Part shown: piece after piece, positions 45,534-56,459 of the stretch
How the letters are laid out: the number at the start of each line of letters is the position of its first letter
Numbering within the stretch: the stretch's first letter is position 1
Assembly: GCA_019022495.1 (NCBI GenBank)
Contig: JAFEKR010000009.1
Span: 744,001-808,000 of the forward strand
Origin: Epichloe hybrida
Lineage: Eukaryota; Ascomycota; Sordariomycetes; Hypocreales; Clavicipitaceae
Reading direction: 5' to 3'
DNA length: 64,000 nucleotides
Position numbers and translations under genes: made by a program
The notes under the pieces: model-generated
What the model saw: only the letters and a program-made list of their open reading frames with translations
What the model was told of the DNA's origin: nothing
The model's database searches: none

Positions 45534-47080
45534 TACCCCCCCACCCCCCCCCCTTTTTTTCCCCCTCTTTACATTCTGTGTTATTATCTCCTAGAGTATG
45601 TAGGTCAGCAATGAATGTAATAAGAGAATATTCAACTCTGGCGTGCTACAAATAGACATGGATGGAAGTGCTCCCCTTTCCCCCCAAAACTTCCTCCATC
45701 AAGTCAGCAAGCCATTCTTGCGCATCCGCGGCGTCGACTATACTGGCAAAAGGCAGAGAAAGCCCCAAAAAGGGAGTCATTGACCTCGGAGTCATGTGGA
45801 CGGCCAGCATGCAAGGCTGCCTCCCCTCATACGCGGGATCTGAAACGGTCAACGTCAACCTTTAACCGACGCAGAAATCGTGTCTTCCGATGCGCGATGG
45901 CTCCGAATACAGAATACACGCGACTAAAGGCAGCTAGTATAACGCTAGATTTCAGCACGCTTGTTGGATGGAGAGGAACAACTTGATCAGAACGCATGAC
46001 ATCATACTACATTATACCCAGTGGTAGCTTATACAAGCGAATCTAGCACGACGTACAAGTCATGACCTTTTGAATCCGTTGGGCCCCCTCTGACCAAGTC
46101 CGACCCCCCACCCTTCTCGTGCCAATCCAGCACGCGTTACAAGGAGACACAGAAGAAGAAGGAAAACCCTCCGAGTGCAGATCGTCTTCAGCATGCCAGC
46201 CGGCAAAATCGGCAATTCCGAGAAGTTGCAACGAACTTAAGTGATCGACCTCCTGCCAAGTCCGGCCGCATAAGTTTGGCATTAGCCTCAGCGTACCCCA
46301 GACGCCGCGGCAGTATAATGATGATGATAAAGAGAGAGAGAACCCATGTTCAGCCGGGAGATGATCTTGGCAGTCGGCCTCATCTTTAGCAAAAAAAAAA
46401 AAAAAAAAGAAACCGTCACCCATGTCGCCTAAAGCTCTAACATGTTGCCGGGAAAAGGTTTGTGGAAAGCCGGGGATACAACGACATAGGGATGGTCATG
46501 AGTCGTTTCTGGAATGACGTACGTGGAGACGGCCAGGTATTTGCCACGTCCTCATGTTCTTGTACATTGTCCGTGAGTCACGTCTTAATCCAGTCGTGCA
46601 AGCAAGTTCTTGATTCGAGAGTTCCGATGTTCTCACCAGCCATGGGTCAGAGAGAAGGGAACATGGCTTGCACTGAACCTTGGTGAGAAATCGGGAAGAT
46701 TTTTGAGCCCGAGAAACTTGCAAGGCTGGATGGATGAGGCATAGACAACATGTGGAGAGAATCGGCATGTCGATCAGAGGAGCCTTGGAAACAAACCTAT
46801 ACCGAGCACAGGTCATTGTCGACCGGGTAAAATGTGACTGGCCACGATAGTACCAGCCGGGAAGGGGGGGGGGGGGGGTTCGTTTGTGCGGCAAGAGACA
46901 AATCCTAGACTTGGAAAGGGTAAGCGGAAGAGTTCATGAATGGAAGAAGAAGAAAGGGGGGGAAGGGGATATAAACAGGAGTCGTCTCCCGCGAGAATCA
47001 GACAAATCAACAAACATTGGTTTTTTCCCCCTCATAGAATAGAGAGACGTGGTGTCTTATAGTTGAAACAAAAAGCCATC
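45534..47080. other. Intergenic, about 1.5 kb with homopolymer tracts
   Basis: Contains C/T runs at 45538-45565, a poly-A tract at 46391-46407 and a poly-G tract at 46866-46878. Short open frames on both strands show no motif. The last 100 bases before 47081 form the xylanase promoter and leader, with a pyrimidine stretch near 47022-47033. Confidence 0.5.
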
Positions 47081-47837
<757 letters not shown>

Positions 47838-47887
47838 AAGAAGAGGGGATTGAGCGATGTGGAATGATGCGAGCGATGCGAGCGATG

Positions 47888-48072
47888 CCAAAGAATGGGA
47901 ACAGAGAACAAGATGATTTGCTGTCTAGGAAATCTGAAAGAGGGAAAAGGGAAGCTTATTGTAAGCTTGAAATCTATTAATGAGTAGATCTAGGTCTTTC
48001 AATAAAGCCTATAATAAACATAATAATAAGCGGGATGCGTGAATCTGCATTAATAAACGAAGAGCCTCAACA
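47888..48072. repeat. Dispersed repeat, copy 1 (RIP-like)
   Basis: It aligns with 49046-49291. Shared words include CTGTCTAGGAA, AAAAGGGAAGCTTAT, AAATCTAT, GATCTAGGTCTT/GAATCTAGGTCTT and the end CCTCAACA. Where copy 2 has AACGAAGCCTGCGATGAACC, copy 1 has AATAAAGCCTATAATAAACA, a run of C-to-T and G-to-A differences. It lies just downstream of the xylanase. It lacks about 55 bp present before CCTCAACA in copy 2. Confidence 0.75.
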
Positions 48073-48203
48073 AGCAAAATTACTTCATGTGCCATATCAC
48101 GTGACACACCCTTCGTTTTCGAGAACGTACCTGCCCAGATTTGCAGCGTTGCATCTTCATTCAACACATCTGACTAATAGGCAACCATGACACCATAAAC
48201 GCG

Positions 48204-48238
<35 letters not shown>

Positions 48239-48469
48239 TTTTTGAATCCCCCACCATGCCGCTGGAGGGACAAGTTGGTTATAGTGCGGGTGAGGTAGGT
48301 GCAGAAGGGCAGCTTGCGTTACGTTACATTGTGCGAGGCGTGAACAGCTTCAACAGTTGCCCGCAATCCTTGAGAAATCCCATATTGCATTCTAGACCGA
48401 AACAAGTCGGTCAATTCCCAGTGTTCTTGCTACTCAGTGGCTCGTACTCCTGTGGTCGCCGAAATCCAT
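48073..48469. other. Intergenic with poly-T tract
   Basis: A run of about 27 T residues lies at 48208-48235. A 73-codon frame (48256-48477) overlaps the end of the monooxygenase and is not supported. Otherwise nothing is seen. Confidence 0.5.
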
Positions 48470-50698
48470 CTAAGTAGTATACAATTCACCTAGATATTGC
48501 TTCACCTCCTCCACATCTCGGCCAACATACCCCAGGTACATGTCTGGCCGGACCACGACGTAGACGCCATCATCATCCTCTGAGACCCAGTCTGCCGTGT
48601 ATGTATGCACGGCGTTCTCTGCGTCTGAGTGGAAGCCTCGAGTCGGGGCATCCGTCGTGTCAGCCTGCGGGTGGATGGAGTATGGCACTGCCATATCGGA
48701 GAAGCCCAGTGTGGTGGTGGCTGCCACATTCGCTCCAATCTGCAGAACAATGAACTTGCCGTATGTTACCTCGGTGTAAAGCCTCGTTTTCATGCCGTCG
48801 GACTTGCTGAGGACCATGTCGGGGCATCTGTTGCCTGCTTTCCAGATGCCGTGCTCCGAAGCTTTGACCAGAGGCGAACCGAATTCGCTGTACGTCACAC
48901 CCATGCCTAGTGTGTGCGTGTAAACGAACGAGCGAGTGAGTGAGCAAACTTGGACATGGTGGGCATTGGGTTGCATCTTGTCAGATGGGATGCAACGTAC
49001 CTGTAATGTATCCGGCATTCTTCTTGTGAAGTGATGCAGACGGAGGCAAAGAGAGAGCAGAAGAGAAGATGATGATAGAATTACTGTCTAGGAATTCGTA
49101 ATCTAGAAGAGAAAAGGGAAGCTTATAAGCTTCAAATCTATGAGTGATGAATCTAGGTCTTCAAACGAAGCCTGCGATGAACCGCGATATCAAACGCGAT
49201 GCGGGAAGCTGCATCGTCAAACGAAGAGGGGATAACAAGAGTGATGCCTGATATCTGAGGCTACGATGTGAGGCTGTGAATATCCTCAACACTTCTCAAT
49301 AGTGCCGACGTATTGCTTGGCTGTGTGCACAGTGTCTCTTACCAGACGTGCTGCAACATCAATCACATCCCGGGCTGCGTTTCTTCGCTCCGTGTCGTAG
49401 CTGCGGATGACTTTTTCCACAGCACCAGGCTGAAGAAGATTCTTGGCCTTGATGGCTGTGGCCAGGCGCCACGCAAGGCTGAAGGCGTCTGACATGCCCG
49501 TGTTCAAACCCTGTCCTCCATTGACGGAGTGGACGTGTGCGGCGTCACCGGCAAGGATGATGCGTCCGCCGCCATCGTTTGAGATGAATGACGAGACTAT
49601 TCTCTCTTTGACTGTGCATGTTGGTCAGCCAGGTCTTCCGAACAGGACGGTCTGTCTTCTATACTCAGCTGACCATCGAATGTGCTGTACCATTCCGTCT
49701 TCTTGAAGGCAACCGTGTGGGGAGCAAGATGCTTCCTTATCGAGTCTTCAGCAAGGGCCTGCGTGACTTGGCCCTCGAGCAGCACGTAGAAGCGACACAT
49801 TCCTCGTTCTCTTGGAATCCATGAGACGCGTGACTGTCCGTCATGCTGAAAGGTGATGATTTCTGGGCAAAGCGGGAAGTCGGTTTCAATGAAGGTATCC
49901 AGCACCGCCCACGTCATTTCCGGCTTTTCACCCGTAAAGGACGCCCCAATCTGCTTTCGTACCAACGATCTGGCCCCGTCGGCCCCCACGGCATAACGGC
50001 TTCGAATCTTGGATCCAGATGACGGAAACAACTTGTTCATTGAAACGCACAAGCCCGTCCAACTTGCTGGTCAACATGTCCTCAATCACCGGTTGACCGA
50101 TCATGAGGAAGTTCTTATGGAGATCATGCTCGAGTCCAACCCACCAGGCATTCTGGCGGGACTTGAACTCGCCTTCTGCAAAGGTGGAACTCGCTGCGAG
50201 CAAATCATCGTGAGTGAGTGGGTGGTCAATGGTCATTGTTGTAAAGGGCAAAGCACCATGCACGTGCTGGCTTACTGTTACACTTCAGGCCAATGGGCAA
50301 AAGCTCATCCAGCAGGTCAGCTACTTCCAAGTACTGTTGCGTGCGTGCATTGAGTGCATCCGCTCTGCCCAGCTCAAGAGGGCCGGGCTTTGCATCTGTG
50401 TTTGTCCGGGTTAGAAAACCGCAATGTGCCCGATGGAGGATGGAGGGATGGAGGATGGAGCGGCGGTCAAACTCTGGAGAGAGGTTACTCTTTTACTTGC
50501 CTACAATAGTAACAGATACCCCGAGACGATGAAGTAAAAGTCCGGTGAACAAGCCCGTTGGTCCACCTGCGTCCATGTTACTAAGTTGATTTTGTGACAT
50601 TTCGGGAGTCAAGTCGTTCGTTCATCAGGACACAAACCTCCAATGATACAAACATCCACAGTGGCTGGACCAGCAGCCATGTCTTTGTCCGCGTGCAT
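48470..50698 (-). pseudogene. FAD-dependent phenol-hydroxylase-type monooxygenase, disrupted
   Basis: Minus-strand exons can be traced: 50698-50638, 50566-50501, 50395-50276, 50193-49674, 49611-49292, 49022-49001 and 48906-48470. The intron at 50396-50500 is of GC-AG type (GCAAGT donor). The N-terminus reads VDVCIIG across the first splice to GGPTGLF, the FAD dinucleotide-binding GxGxxG. RYAVGADGARSLVRKQIG and LAGDAAHVHSVNGGQGLN are the DG and GD motifs of class A flavin monooxygenases. The C-terminal part (48470-48906) is the thioredoxin-like domain of the PheA/TfdB group, ending YLGELYTT. Two lesions are seen: the frame shifts near 50,030-50,055 after LVRFNEQVVSV, with about a dozen residues of the family missing; and a 269-bp insertion (49023-49291) puts a stop right after GTIEK. 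It is divergent from the isocyanide synthase gene. Confidence 0.8.
49023..49291. mobile_element. 269-bp dispersed repeat inserted in the monooxygenase gene (copy 2)
   Basis: The exon reading GTIEK ends at 49292 and resumes as NAGYITG at 49019. Between them lies sequence related to 47888-48072. On the plus strand it runs from CTTGTGAAGTG to CCTCAACA and is flanked by CTT on both sides, a possible 3-bp target duplication. No splice-site pair would remove it cleanly in frame. Size and lack of coding suggest a MITE-like or other small non-autonomous element. No clear terminal inverted repeat was found. Confidence 0.65.
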
Positions 50699-51619
50699 GG
50701 TGACTCGTGACTGGCAGTGTGTGTTTTCTTTTTTCTTTTTTGGAATATACCCGTTTACCGCTTTGCTTTGCTGCTGATGAGAAGATGCTGAATGTTGGAG
50801 ACCGTGGCATGAGGATGACAAGCAAGTGAATACGTATGGTATCTACCGAGTATAAATGTATGTTTTCCACGATCCACAATGGTTCTGGTGTCTGGTCACG
50901 GTCAGCCTGCATCGAAGCACCTCCTTGATCAAGAGTCAGCAGGGCCTAGTGGTAAAAGTAATAATGGTAAGTGGTGGCATTAGCTGACCGCCGCGTACCA
51001 CCGCGGACCGCCGCAGACCAACAATTCGTAATATAATACGTATTGGTGGCGGAATCCCTCAGCTATTATGTCAGGCTCTAATGGATTGGTCCCTCGCAGT
51101 GAGATAATAGTCCCTCGCAGTGGGAACGCTATGTTGCCCGGTCTCGCCATGTTGCCCGGTCTCGCCATGTTTCCCGGTCGCACCACTACTGCCCGTTGGT
51201 GTGGTTTTTTTTTTTGAGGAGGCTAACTTAGCTCTACAACCAACAACACTCACTCGTCCATGCATCTTTGGTCGCCCGGGAACGCCGTCCATCACGTCGT
51301 TGGATGTAACAACCCTTGCTGTCCTGCCTGCCAAGTCTACTCTTTAATGGCTCATTCAGGACCCCTTTCATAAGCTGGTGGATAGCTAGCCGTTGAAGCT
51401 GACAAGTTACAACACAATCTTGATGGGATCCTGGTAATTGACCACGGTGTGAGATCCGAGTGAGGGCTTGGGCATTCATGGCAGGCCCGAAAGCACATAA
51501 ATGTCAAGGCACCCTTCGTCTTGTTCAGCTTGATTTGGTCTCATCATAGGCACCGGCGCATTCAAAGTCTCCTCTGCCTCTCCTCTCCTCTCCGCCCCTC
51601 GTATATCACTCCTAGCAAC
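50699..51619. other. Divergent intergenic region between monooxygenase and isocyanide synthase
   Basis: About 920 bp with no gene. It contains three 18-bp tandem copies of ATGTTGCCCGGTCTCGCC (51131-51180, the last imperfect), a poly-T run near 51205, and a pyrimidine-rich TCTCCTCTGCC leader just before the synthase start. Its position suggests a shared bidirectional promoter. No metal- or cluster-specific site can be named from sequence alone. Confidence 0.5.
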
Positions 51620-53785
51620 ATGCCGACTGCGGTGTCGCCAGAACGCGAAAGCGTTCCTGCAGTTCCCAAGGGCTCTATGAGTCCTCGTCCTATCAGCGTT
51701 GAGGACCTCCCTACACTGGTAGTCGACTCCTCAGCACTTGACATCGCATCCAGAGTCCTGGCTATCATCAATCAGTATCGCTTGCAGGGATGGCGAAATG
51801 ACCCTGCCAAGGCGGATGAAGGCGCATCCAAGTTTTTGGCTGTGATTTATAGCCATGTAAGAGCTGGTAACGCTGTCCCAATGTGTCTTCCCGCATTCCC
51901 TTTCAAGTCACCAAACAAGTCGGCAAAGGTGCTCGGCAAACTTCCGGATAGAGCTGAAGAGCTAGCACTTGCTCACCTTAATGGCCTTTGCCAGGCTATT
52001 CAGGACATATATCCACCTGGCGCAAAATTGACCATCATCTCTGATGGACTTGTATACAATGGTACGTCTTCAACAAGGTCGAATTATTCTATCCTCTTTC
52101 ACAAAGAAGACAATTAGACCGAGGTCCTTTCACTGACCAATCGTGCAGATCTGCTTGGCGTTCCGGACAAGGACGTATGGAATTACGGCCAAGGTCTCCG
52201 GCGCCTTGCGCATGCAAAAGGCTTCTCTCGAATCGAGTTCTCGCGGTTGAGAGATCTTGTGTCCCTTCCCCTTCCCGCGAAACTTGACGAAATGGCTTAT
52301 GTTGCCAATGCCTCCAACTTCCGTTGCGCACTCCTCAACACCTTCGGAAACCCCGACTGGGAATGGGAGGAAGTCAGCCGGATTAAAGACGTGTGTCTGA
52401 CCTATAGAGGGTACATCAAATTCCTCCAGACCGACCTTGCAGATGTTTACCCCGTCGGAGATGGCCGTACCAAGTCCAGATATAAGCGTGGTATCCAATA
52501 CATCGCGAAGCAGATGATGGCGCGTGGAGATGTAAGTTTATCTCGAAGTCACGTTGGTTCCCGTGGAGTGACTTTGACTAACCATCGACGAAAGGCTTTC
52601 GCTAGTGCAGTTCGACAGAATTACAAACATCACGTTCGTCTCTCCATCCATCCTTCCACGGGCGCCAAAAAAATGTCCATTGGTCTTCTCCCCACTACGA
52701 CCATGTACACGACGCCTTGGCATTGCACAATTGCCTACAAACTCGATGGCACAGTCGTCTCGGGCATGAGGTCAGACTTCGACAGCGACAGCTGCTACGA
52801 GCTGGTGTTTGAAAACGGCGCCCCGAGTTATTTCCGTGAAAAGTCGCATCTCTTTACCTGGGGTGCTGAAAAGGGCGGTGTCGCTTTTGAGCCAATATAT
52901 CCCAGTGGCTGGATGCTGCGGCCCTCGAGAGGCCCCGGTTCCATGTCCATTCATGATATAGACGCCAACAAAGTTCGCTCATTGGCCGAAATCAACTCCC
53001 CCATTGTGATGCGTGGTTTCTTCGAGTCGCCAAAGCAACATGTATTCGTTGAAAAGGCCAAGGAGTTTGGCGAACCCTTGCCATGGAAATTTGGCCTCGT
53101 ACTCGAAGTCAAGGATCAAGGATCCGACACGCGCGGCATGAACAATGTCTTGTCTTCTGAATGGATGCCATTCCACTATGACGGTCTTTTCAAGACAGTC
53201 ACCAAAGTCAACGATAAAGGCGAAGAGATCAGGGTCTCCGACCCGCCACGGTAAGTTGCTCGCTGATGTCGAAGCTCGTTCACGAGCGTTGTTCGTTGAC
53301 TGAGATGCGAAAGGTTCCAATTTTTTGCTGGTGCAACTTGCTCTCCTAAGGATACGGGGTTTACACTGTTCTCATCATCCACGATGTTATTCAAACACCT
53401 TCCCAAGTGGGTGAGCGCCGATGAACTATCCACCAAGACTTGGACGGTTTCGACATCCTCGTTCGACTCTCATTTGCTCAACGGACTGCCTCTGATTGCC
53501 CGTCATCCCACTACTGGTGAGTTCTGCCTTCGATACCATGAGCCATGGCCTCAATCCAAGACCAAGTTTGAAGCCACTCTCGTCACTATTGACGACACCG
53601 ACGAGACGACGGGCAGGGCGATTTGCGAGGCTATCGACGCAACTCTACACGACAGGCGTGTCGCCTATTACCACACTTGGGAGAAGGGGGACTTGGTTGT
53701 CAGCGACAACATTCTCATGATGCATACCCGAAGTGGTTATGATTCTGGAAGTGATAGGGAGCTGTGGAGAATCCATTTCGACTGA
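51620..53785 (+). CDS. Isocyanide synthase fused to a TauD-type Fe(II)/2-oxoglutarate dioxygenase
   Basis: Exons 51620-52061, 52149-52531, 52595-53250 and 53314-53785 give 650 residues. The start at 51620 (ACATGCCG) follows a leader and is preferred over an ATG at 51521. The N-terminal two thirds (about 40-330) are a DIT1/PvcA domain: FPFKSPNKSAKVLGKLPDRAEE, LTIISDGLVYND, GGRTKSRY-like and RLSIHPS segments. The family turns an amino acid (Tyr, Trp or Val) into an isocyanide with a sugar-phosphate carbon donor. The C-terminal third (about 400-650) is TauD-like. Its iron site is H and D in WMPFHYDG plus the distal H in MMHTRSG, and the 2-oxoglutarate arginine is in LWRIHFD. This two-domain order is the PvcA-PvcB fusion known in Aspergillus isocyanide synthases of the XanB/IcsA kind. 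All motifs are intact. The 63-nt intron 52532-52594 is stop-free and a multiple of three. Confidence 0.9.
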
Positions 53786-54130
53786 AGGATGGATGGATGG
53801 ATGGATGAATGGGATGGGGTTGATGCAAATAGAGATTTGGGCTGGTAGATGAGCACACTGTGTGCACTGTGTGCACTGTGTGCTGTTCTACCTTCTCGGC
53901 CCACTTCGCACCACCACCGTGAATCGCGAAATCTACTTCCAAGTTTTGACTCTTTACGTAGCAGATTGCTCCCTCCCACCCCTGCAGTGTGAGTGTTCCG
54001 CGTTCGGTTTCGGTTTCTCGTCTTGGTTGACCCAATGCAAGATCTTGCCGGTACCGCCTCACCAGCTTCATGTGTTCCCAAGTATGCCAGTCTTTCCCTC
54101 TCCTGGCAGGAACCACGTTAATTTTCCAAT
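53786..54130. other. Intergenic with two short tandem repeats
   Basis: A GGAT array (53788-53806) and a TGTGCACTG array (53858-53882) lie between the synthase stop and the start of the split nuclease gene. No gene is seen. Confidence 0.55.
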
Positions 54131-54945
54131 ATGTCGACATTCAACGGTCTTGTATCTGAATTTCCAGAAATCAGAAGTAATTGGACCGATAGCCACAACT
54201 CAGCTAAAAACCTGCACATCCAGCTAATTCCTCTCGAGTTGACTTTTTCAGAGGGCACCCATGTCGCACGCCGCCATTGGCGTGCTTCTTGAGCCATGTC
54301 CACAGCGATCATCTCGCTGGGCTTGAAACTTTACGGTCTCCCTTGTTCGTCATTCCTGAATCTGGCTGCTTCCTGTACGGTAACTAACACGCTCAGCGTA
54401 TACTGCTCTGCGGCAACGAGAGAGATCCTGCTGCGTCTTGAAAAGTACACATGCAGGATAAACTACGTTCGAGGTGTTCTAGAGGCCAGACAACAACAAA
54501 CTTATAAGCACCTTCGTAAAGTTTTGGTATGATAATTCAATAAAAAAGAACCACTTAGTCTACCTACTTCGATAACTTAGAATTTGAATAGAAAGCTCTC
54601 CCTCTGGAAACCCCAACAGCAATGGAGTTAAGACCTGGGTACAAGATGCAGGTCACTTTCTTTAATGCAAACCTCTGTCCCGGTTCTACAATGTTCTGTA
54701 TGTCAGGCTCAGTCCGTGCACTCTTAATTCCCCATCTCATAGCCATAACGGTCATCGAAGGGCAAGGAAAGGCCATTCTCTACCCCGGCGATGTTCGTGC
54801 TGAGCCACGGTTTGTCAATTCCATCGCACACAACCCGGTTCTTATTGAGTACACTCATGGTCTCAAAACACTGGACAACTTATATCTCGATACGTCATTC
54901 ATCGAGGATCCGCCCATTCACAAGTTCATGCTAGCTCCCGCTTGC
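54131..54945 (+). pseudogene. Artemis/SNM1-like MBL-CASP nuclease, 5' half of a split gene
   Basis: Exons can be joined with good splice sites: 54131-54176, 54239-54344, 54397-54526, 54592-54697 and 54743 onward. They read MSTFNGLVSEFPEIR-IDFFRG, then ACFLSHVHSDHLAGLETLRSP with the metal-binding HxHxDH (codons 54295-54312). Next come VYCSAATREILLRLEKY, LPLETPTAMELRPG, and GKAILYPGDVRAEP with motif-4 Asp. The frame ends GLKTLDNLYLDTSFIEDPP. This is the metallo-beta-lactamase half of the family that includes yeast Pso2/SNM1 and Artemis, which process cross-links and DNA ends. Homology stops near 54,917, and after a few unrelated residues the frame closes at TGA 54946-54948. In motif 3 the family DANHCPG is NANLCPG, so a zinc-binding His is Leu (54673-54675). 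The missing middle is replaced by the HNH gene. Confidence 0.8.
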
Positions 54946-54986
54946 TGAGCCTTCCCCTCCCTGCGGAGTTGGGTCGTCATTCTCCA

Positions 54987-56327
54987 TTACTCTTCCTCCT
55001 CTGAGCTGTCATTATTGTCCAAGCCATTATCGGATTCATCATCCGAACCATGACCATCTTCTGCGCGTATAGCACGTTCTTCTACTGCCAAGTGAACTCG
55101 GCGGGCTGTTTCCATAACCTCTTCTTTCGTTAGTCGTAATGGCGTGTCGAATCCATAGTCATCAATCCAGGAATCCACCACTTTTAAATCCGTAGTTTCA
55201 AAGTGAGAGGCAAGGGCCATCAACATAGACTTTCGTAGGTATGGCCCTGGTGTAGGGAAAGGGCGCTGCTCGTAGTACTTAGCCCAAATATCTTGCCATC
55301 CATTGCGTTTAATGTCCTTAATACGGACAAGCGCCATGACAAAGTGAAAGTAAAGGAAGCGCGAGACTGGACGCTTCTCATTGTGAAATGTAAGTTCCTT
55401 TCCGTCCAGTTCGCTCATGAGGTATTCACCATTGTAATTTTCGTTCATAATAGACGAACATATTATATCTGTTCGCCATCGTGTAATGGGATTCTCGGTT
55501 GCATCAACCGGAACAATCACGAGATGATAGGTGTCAAACCAACCCTTAATTCGTTTTGACATGAGAAGTGCATTCCCTGCTCGTCCAAGTGATTGCGCTC
55601 TTTCGCCAAAGAGGACCTCACCAATTCCTTCGAAATCAAGGAAGAAAGGAACAATATGTGCAGCTTTGACATCGTCTTTGTGTAAACATCTGCCGCTTAC
55701 ATGGCACCAAACGCTATTGATGCCATGTCCATGGTCAGCTCCATTGGCGTTATAATAGGTTAACGCATCCCGACGCCAGTTCGTGGGTCGTCTTTTTGGG
55801 TGACCAAGGCCATCGGATTTCCTATAGAGAGCCAAGAGGCACTCGGATACGCCAGGGCGACGTAAGTCCAGTATGGGTACTTCTTCAGGATCAGGGTCGG
55901 CAAGTCGCATCTTCTTTTTTTGATGTCTCCAAAGGTCGTCACCGGCAGAAATGTAGCGTTGGTTGGCGTCTCGTAAACGTTTCTTAACCACCTGAGGTGA
56001 TATGAAACCAGCAGCATGTTCTGACTCTATAAGAGCCCGCTCTAAAAGAATTGTTTTCTTCTCCTGCGAGGCTAGCTCAATACCAAGTGATGCTAACTGA
56101 AGGCTTGCCTTGTGATCAAGTTCTGGCAGCTCCTGGTCTGGCGCGACGTATGGCTCAACTTTGCTCTGTAAAGCCTCAAAGTCATCCTTCAGCTGTGCTG
56201 AGACGCGTCGCGCGGTGTCGTGCTCTTTCTCAAGTCTTTCAGTGTTCAGACCTCGTGGACGGATGGCCATCGACGGTGGGCTGCCCTTGGGCGAACCCAT
56301 ACCGATTGTCTGCTCGGAGTCTGACAT
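54987..56327 (-). CDS. HNH-endonuclease domain protein inserted in the split nuclease gene
   Basis: An uninterrupted 446-residue frame on the minus strand starts MSDSEQTIGMGSPKG (56327) and ends in an acidic NNDSSEEEE tail (54987). Residues about 25-125 are charged and helical and look like a coiled coil (KEHDTARRVSAQLKDDFEAL). Residues about 200-290 hold the HNH fold: VWCHVSGRCLHKDDVKAAHIVPFFLD has the first Cys pair spacing and AAHIVP, then RAGNALLMSKRIKGWFDTYHLVIVP. This is the fungal HNH_2-like pattern (AHI-P ... N-L-L....H..FD). The C-terminal 150 residues include FLYFHFVMALVRI and a conserved-looking LRKSMLMALASHF. Such proteins form multicopy families of unknown role in filamentous fungi. 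Codon use and composition are normal with no RIP. The gene lies wholly inside the interrupted Artemis-like gene. Confidence 0.85.
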   Translation of the reverse strand: MSDSEQTIGMGSPKGSPPSMAIRPRGLNTERLEKEHDTARRVSAQLKDDFEALQSKVEPYVAPDQELPELDHKASLQLASLGIELASQEKKTILLERALIESEHAAGFISPQVVKKRLRDANQRYISAGDDLWRHQKKKMRLADPDPEEVPILDLRRPGVSECLLALYRKSDGLGHPKRRPTNWRRDALTYYNANGADHGHGINSVWCHVSGRCLHKDDVKAAHIVPFFLDFEGIGEVLFGERAQSLGRAGNALLMSKRIKGWFDTYHLVIVPVDATENPITRWRTDIICSSIMNENYNGEYLMSELDGKELTFHNEKRPVSRFLYFHFVMALVRIKDIKRNGWQDIWAKYYEQRPFPTPGPYLRKSMLMALASHFETTDLKVVDSWIDDYGFDTPLRLTKEEVMETARRVHLAVEERAIRAEDGHGSDDESDNGLDNNDSSEEEE

Positions 56328-56459
56328 TTGCGTAGTATTTCTTGTCGGAAGGTGAATGATTCTTTGCGGATGATGTTGTCTCTGCGTTGTAAAAGAAATG
56401 AATCTCGCGTTAGGGTGCTACCTGTAGACAGAAAAAAGAGTAGCGTGGCTTGAGAAAGT
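56328..56459. other. Putative promoter of the HNH gene at the right junction
   Basis: 132 bases between the HNH start and the first recognisable codons of the resumed nuclease gene. The sequence has no long frame. The right-hand insertion junction must lie in or next to it, near 56,460. Confidence 0.45.

Noticed and set aside
48256..48477. 73-codon frame after the poly-T tract
   Set aside because: Overlaps the 3' end of the monooxygenase on the other strand and has no motif or conserved start.
54622..54948. 108-codon frame considered as a stand-alone small protein (first thought: cupin-like)
   Set aside because: The residues match the MBL half of SNM1/Artemis proteins and join upstream exons through good splice sites, so it is an internal exon of the split gene.
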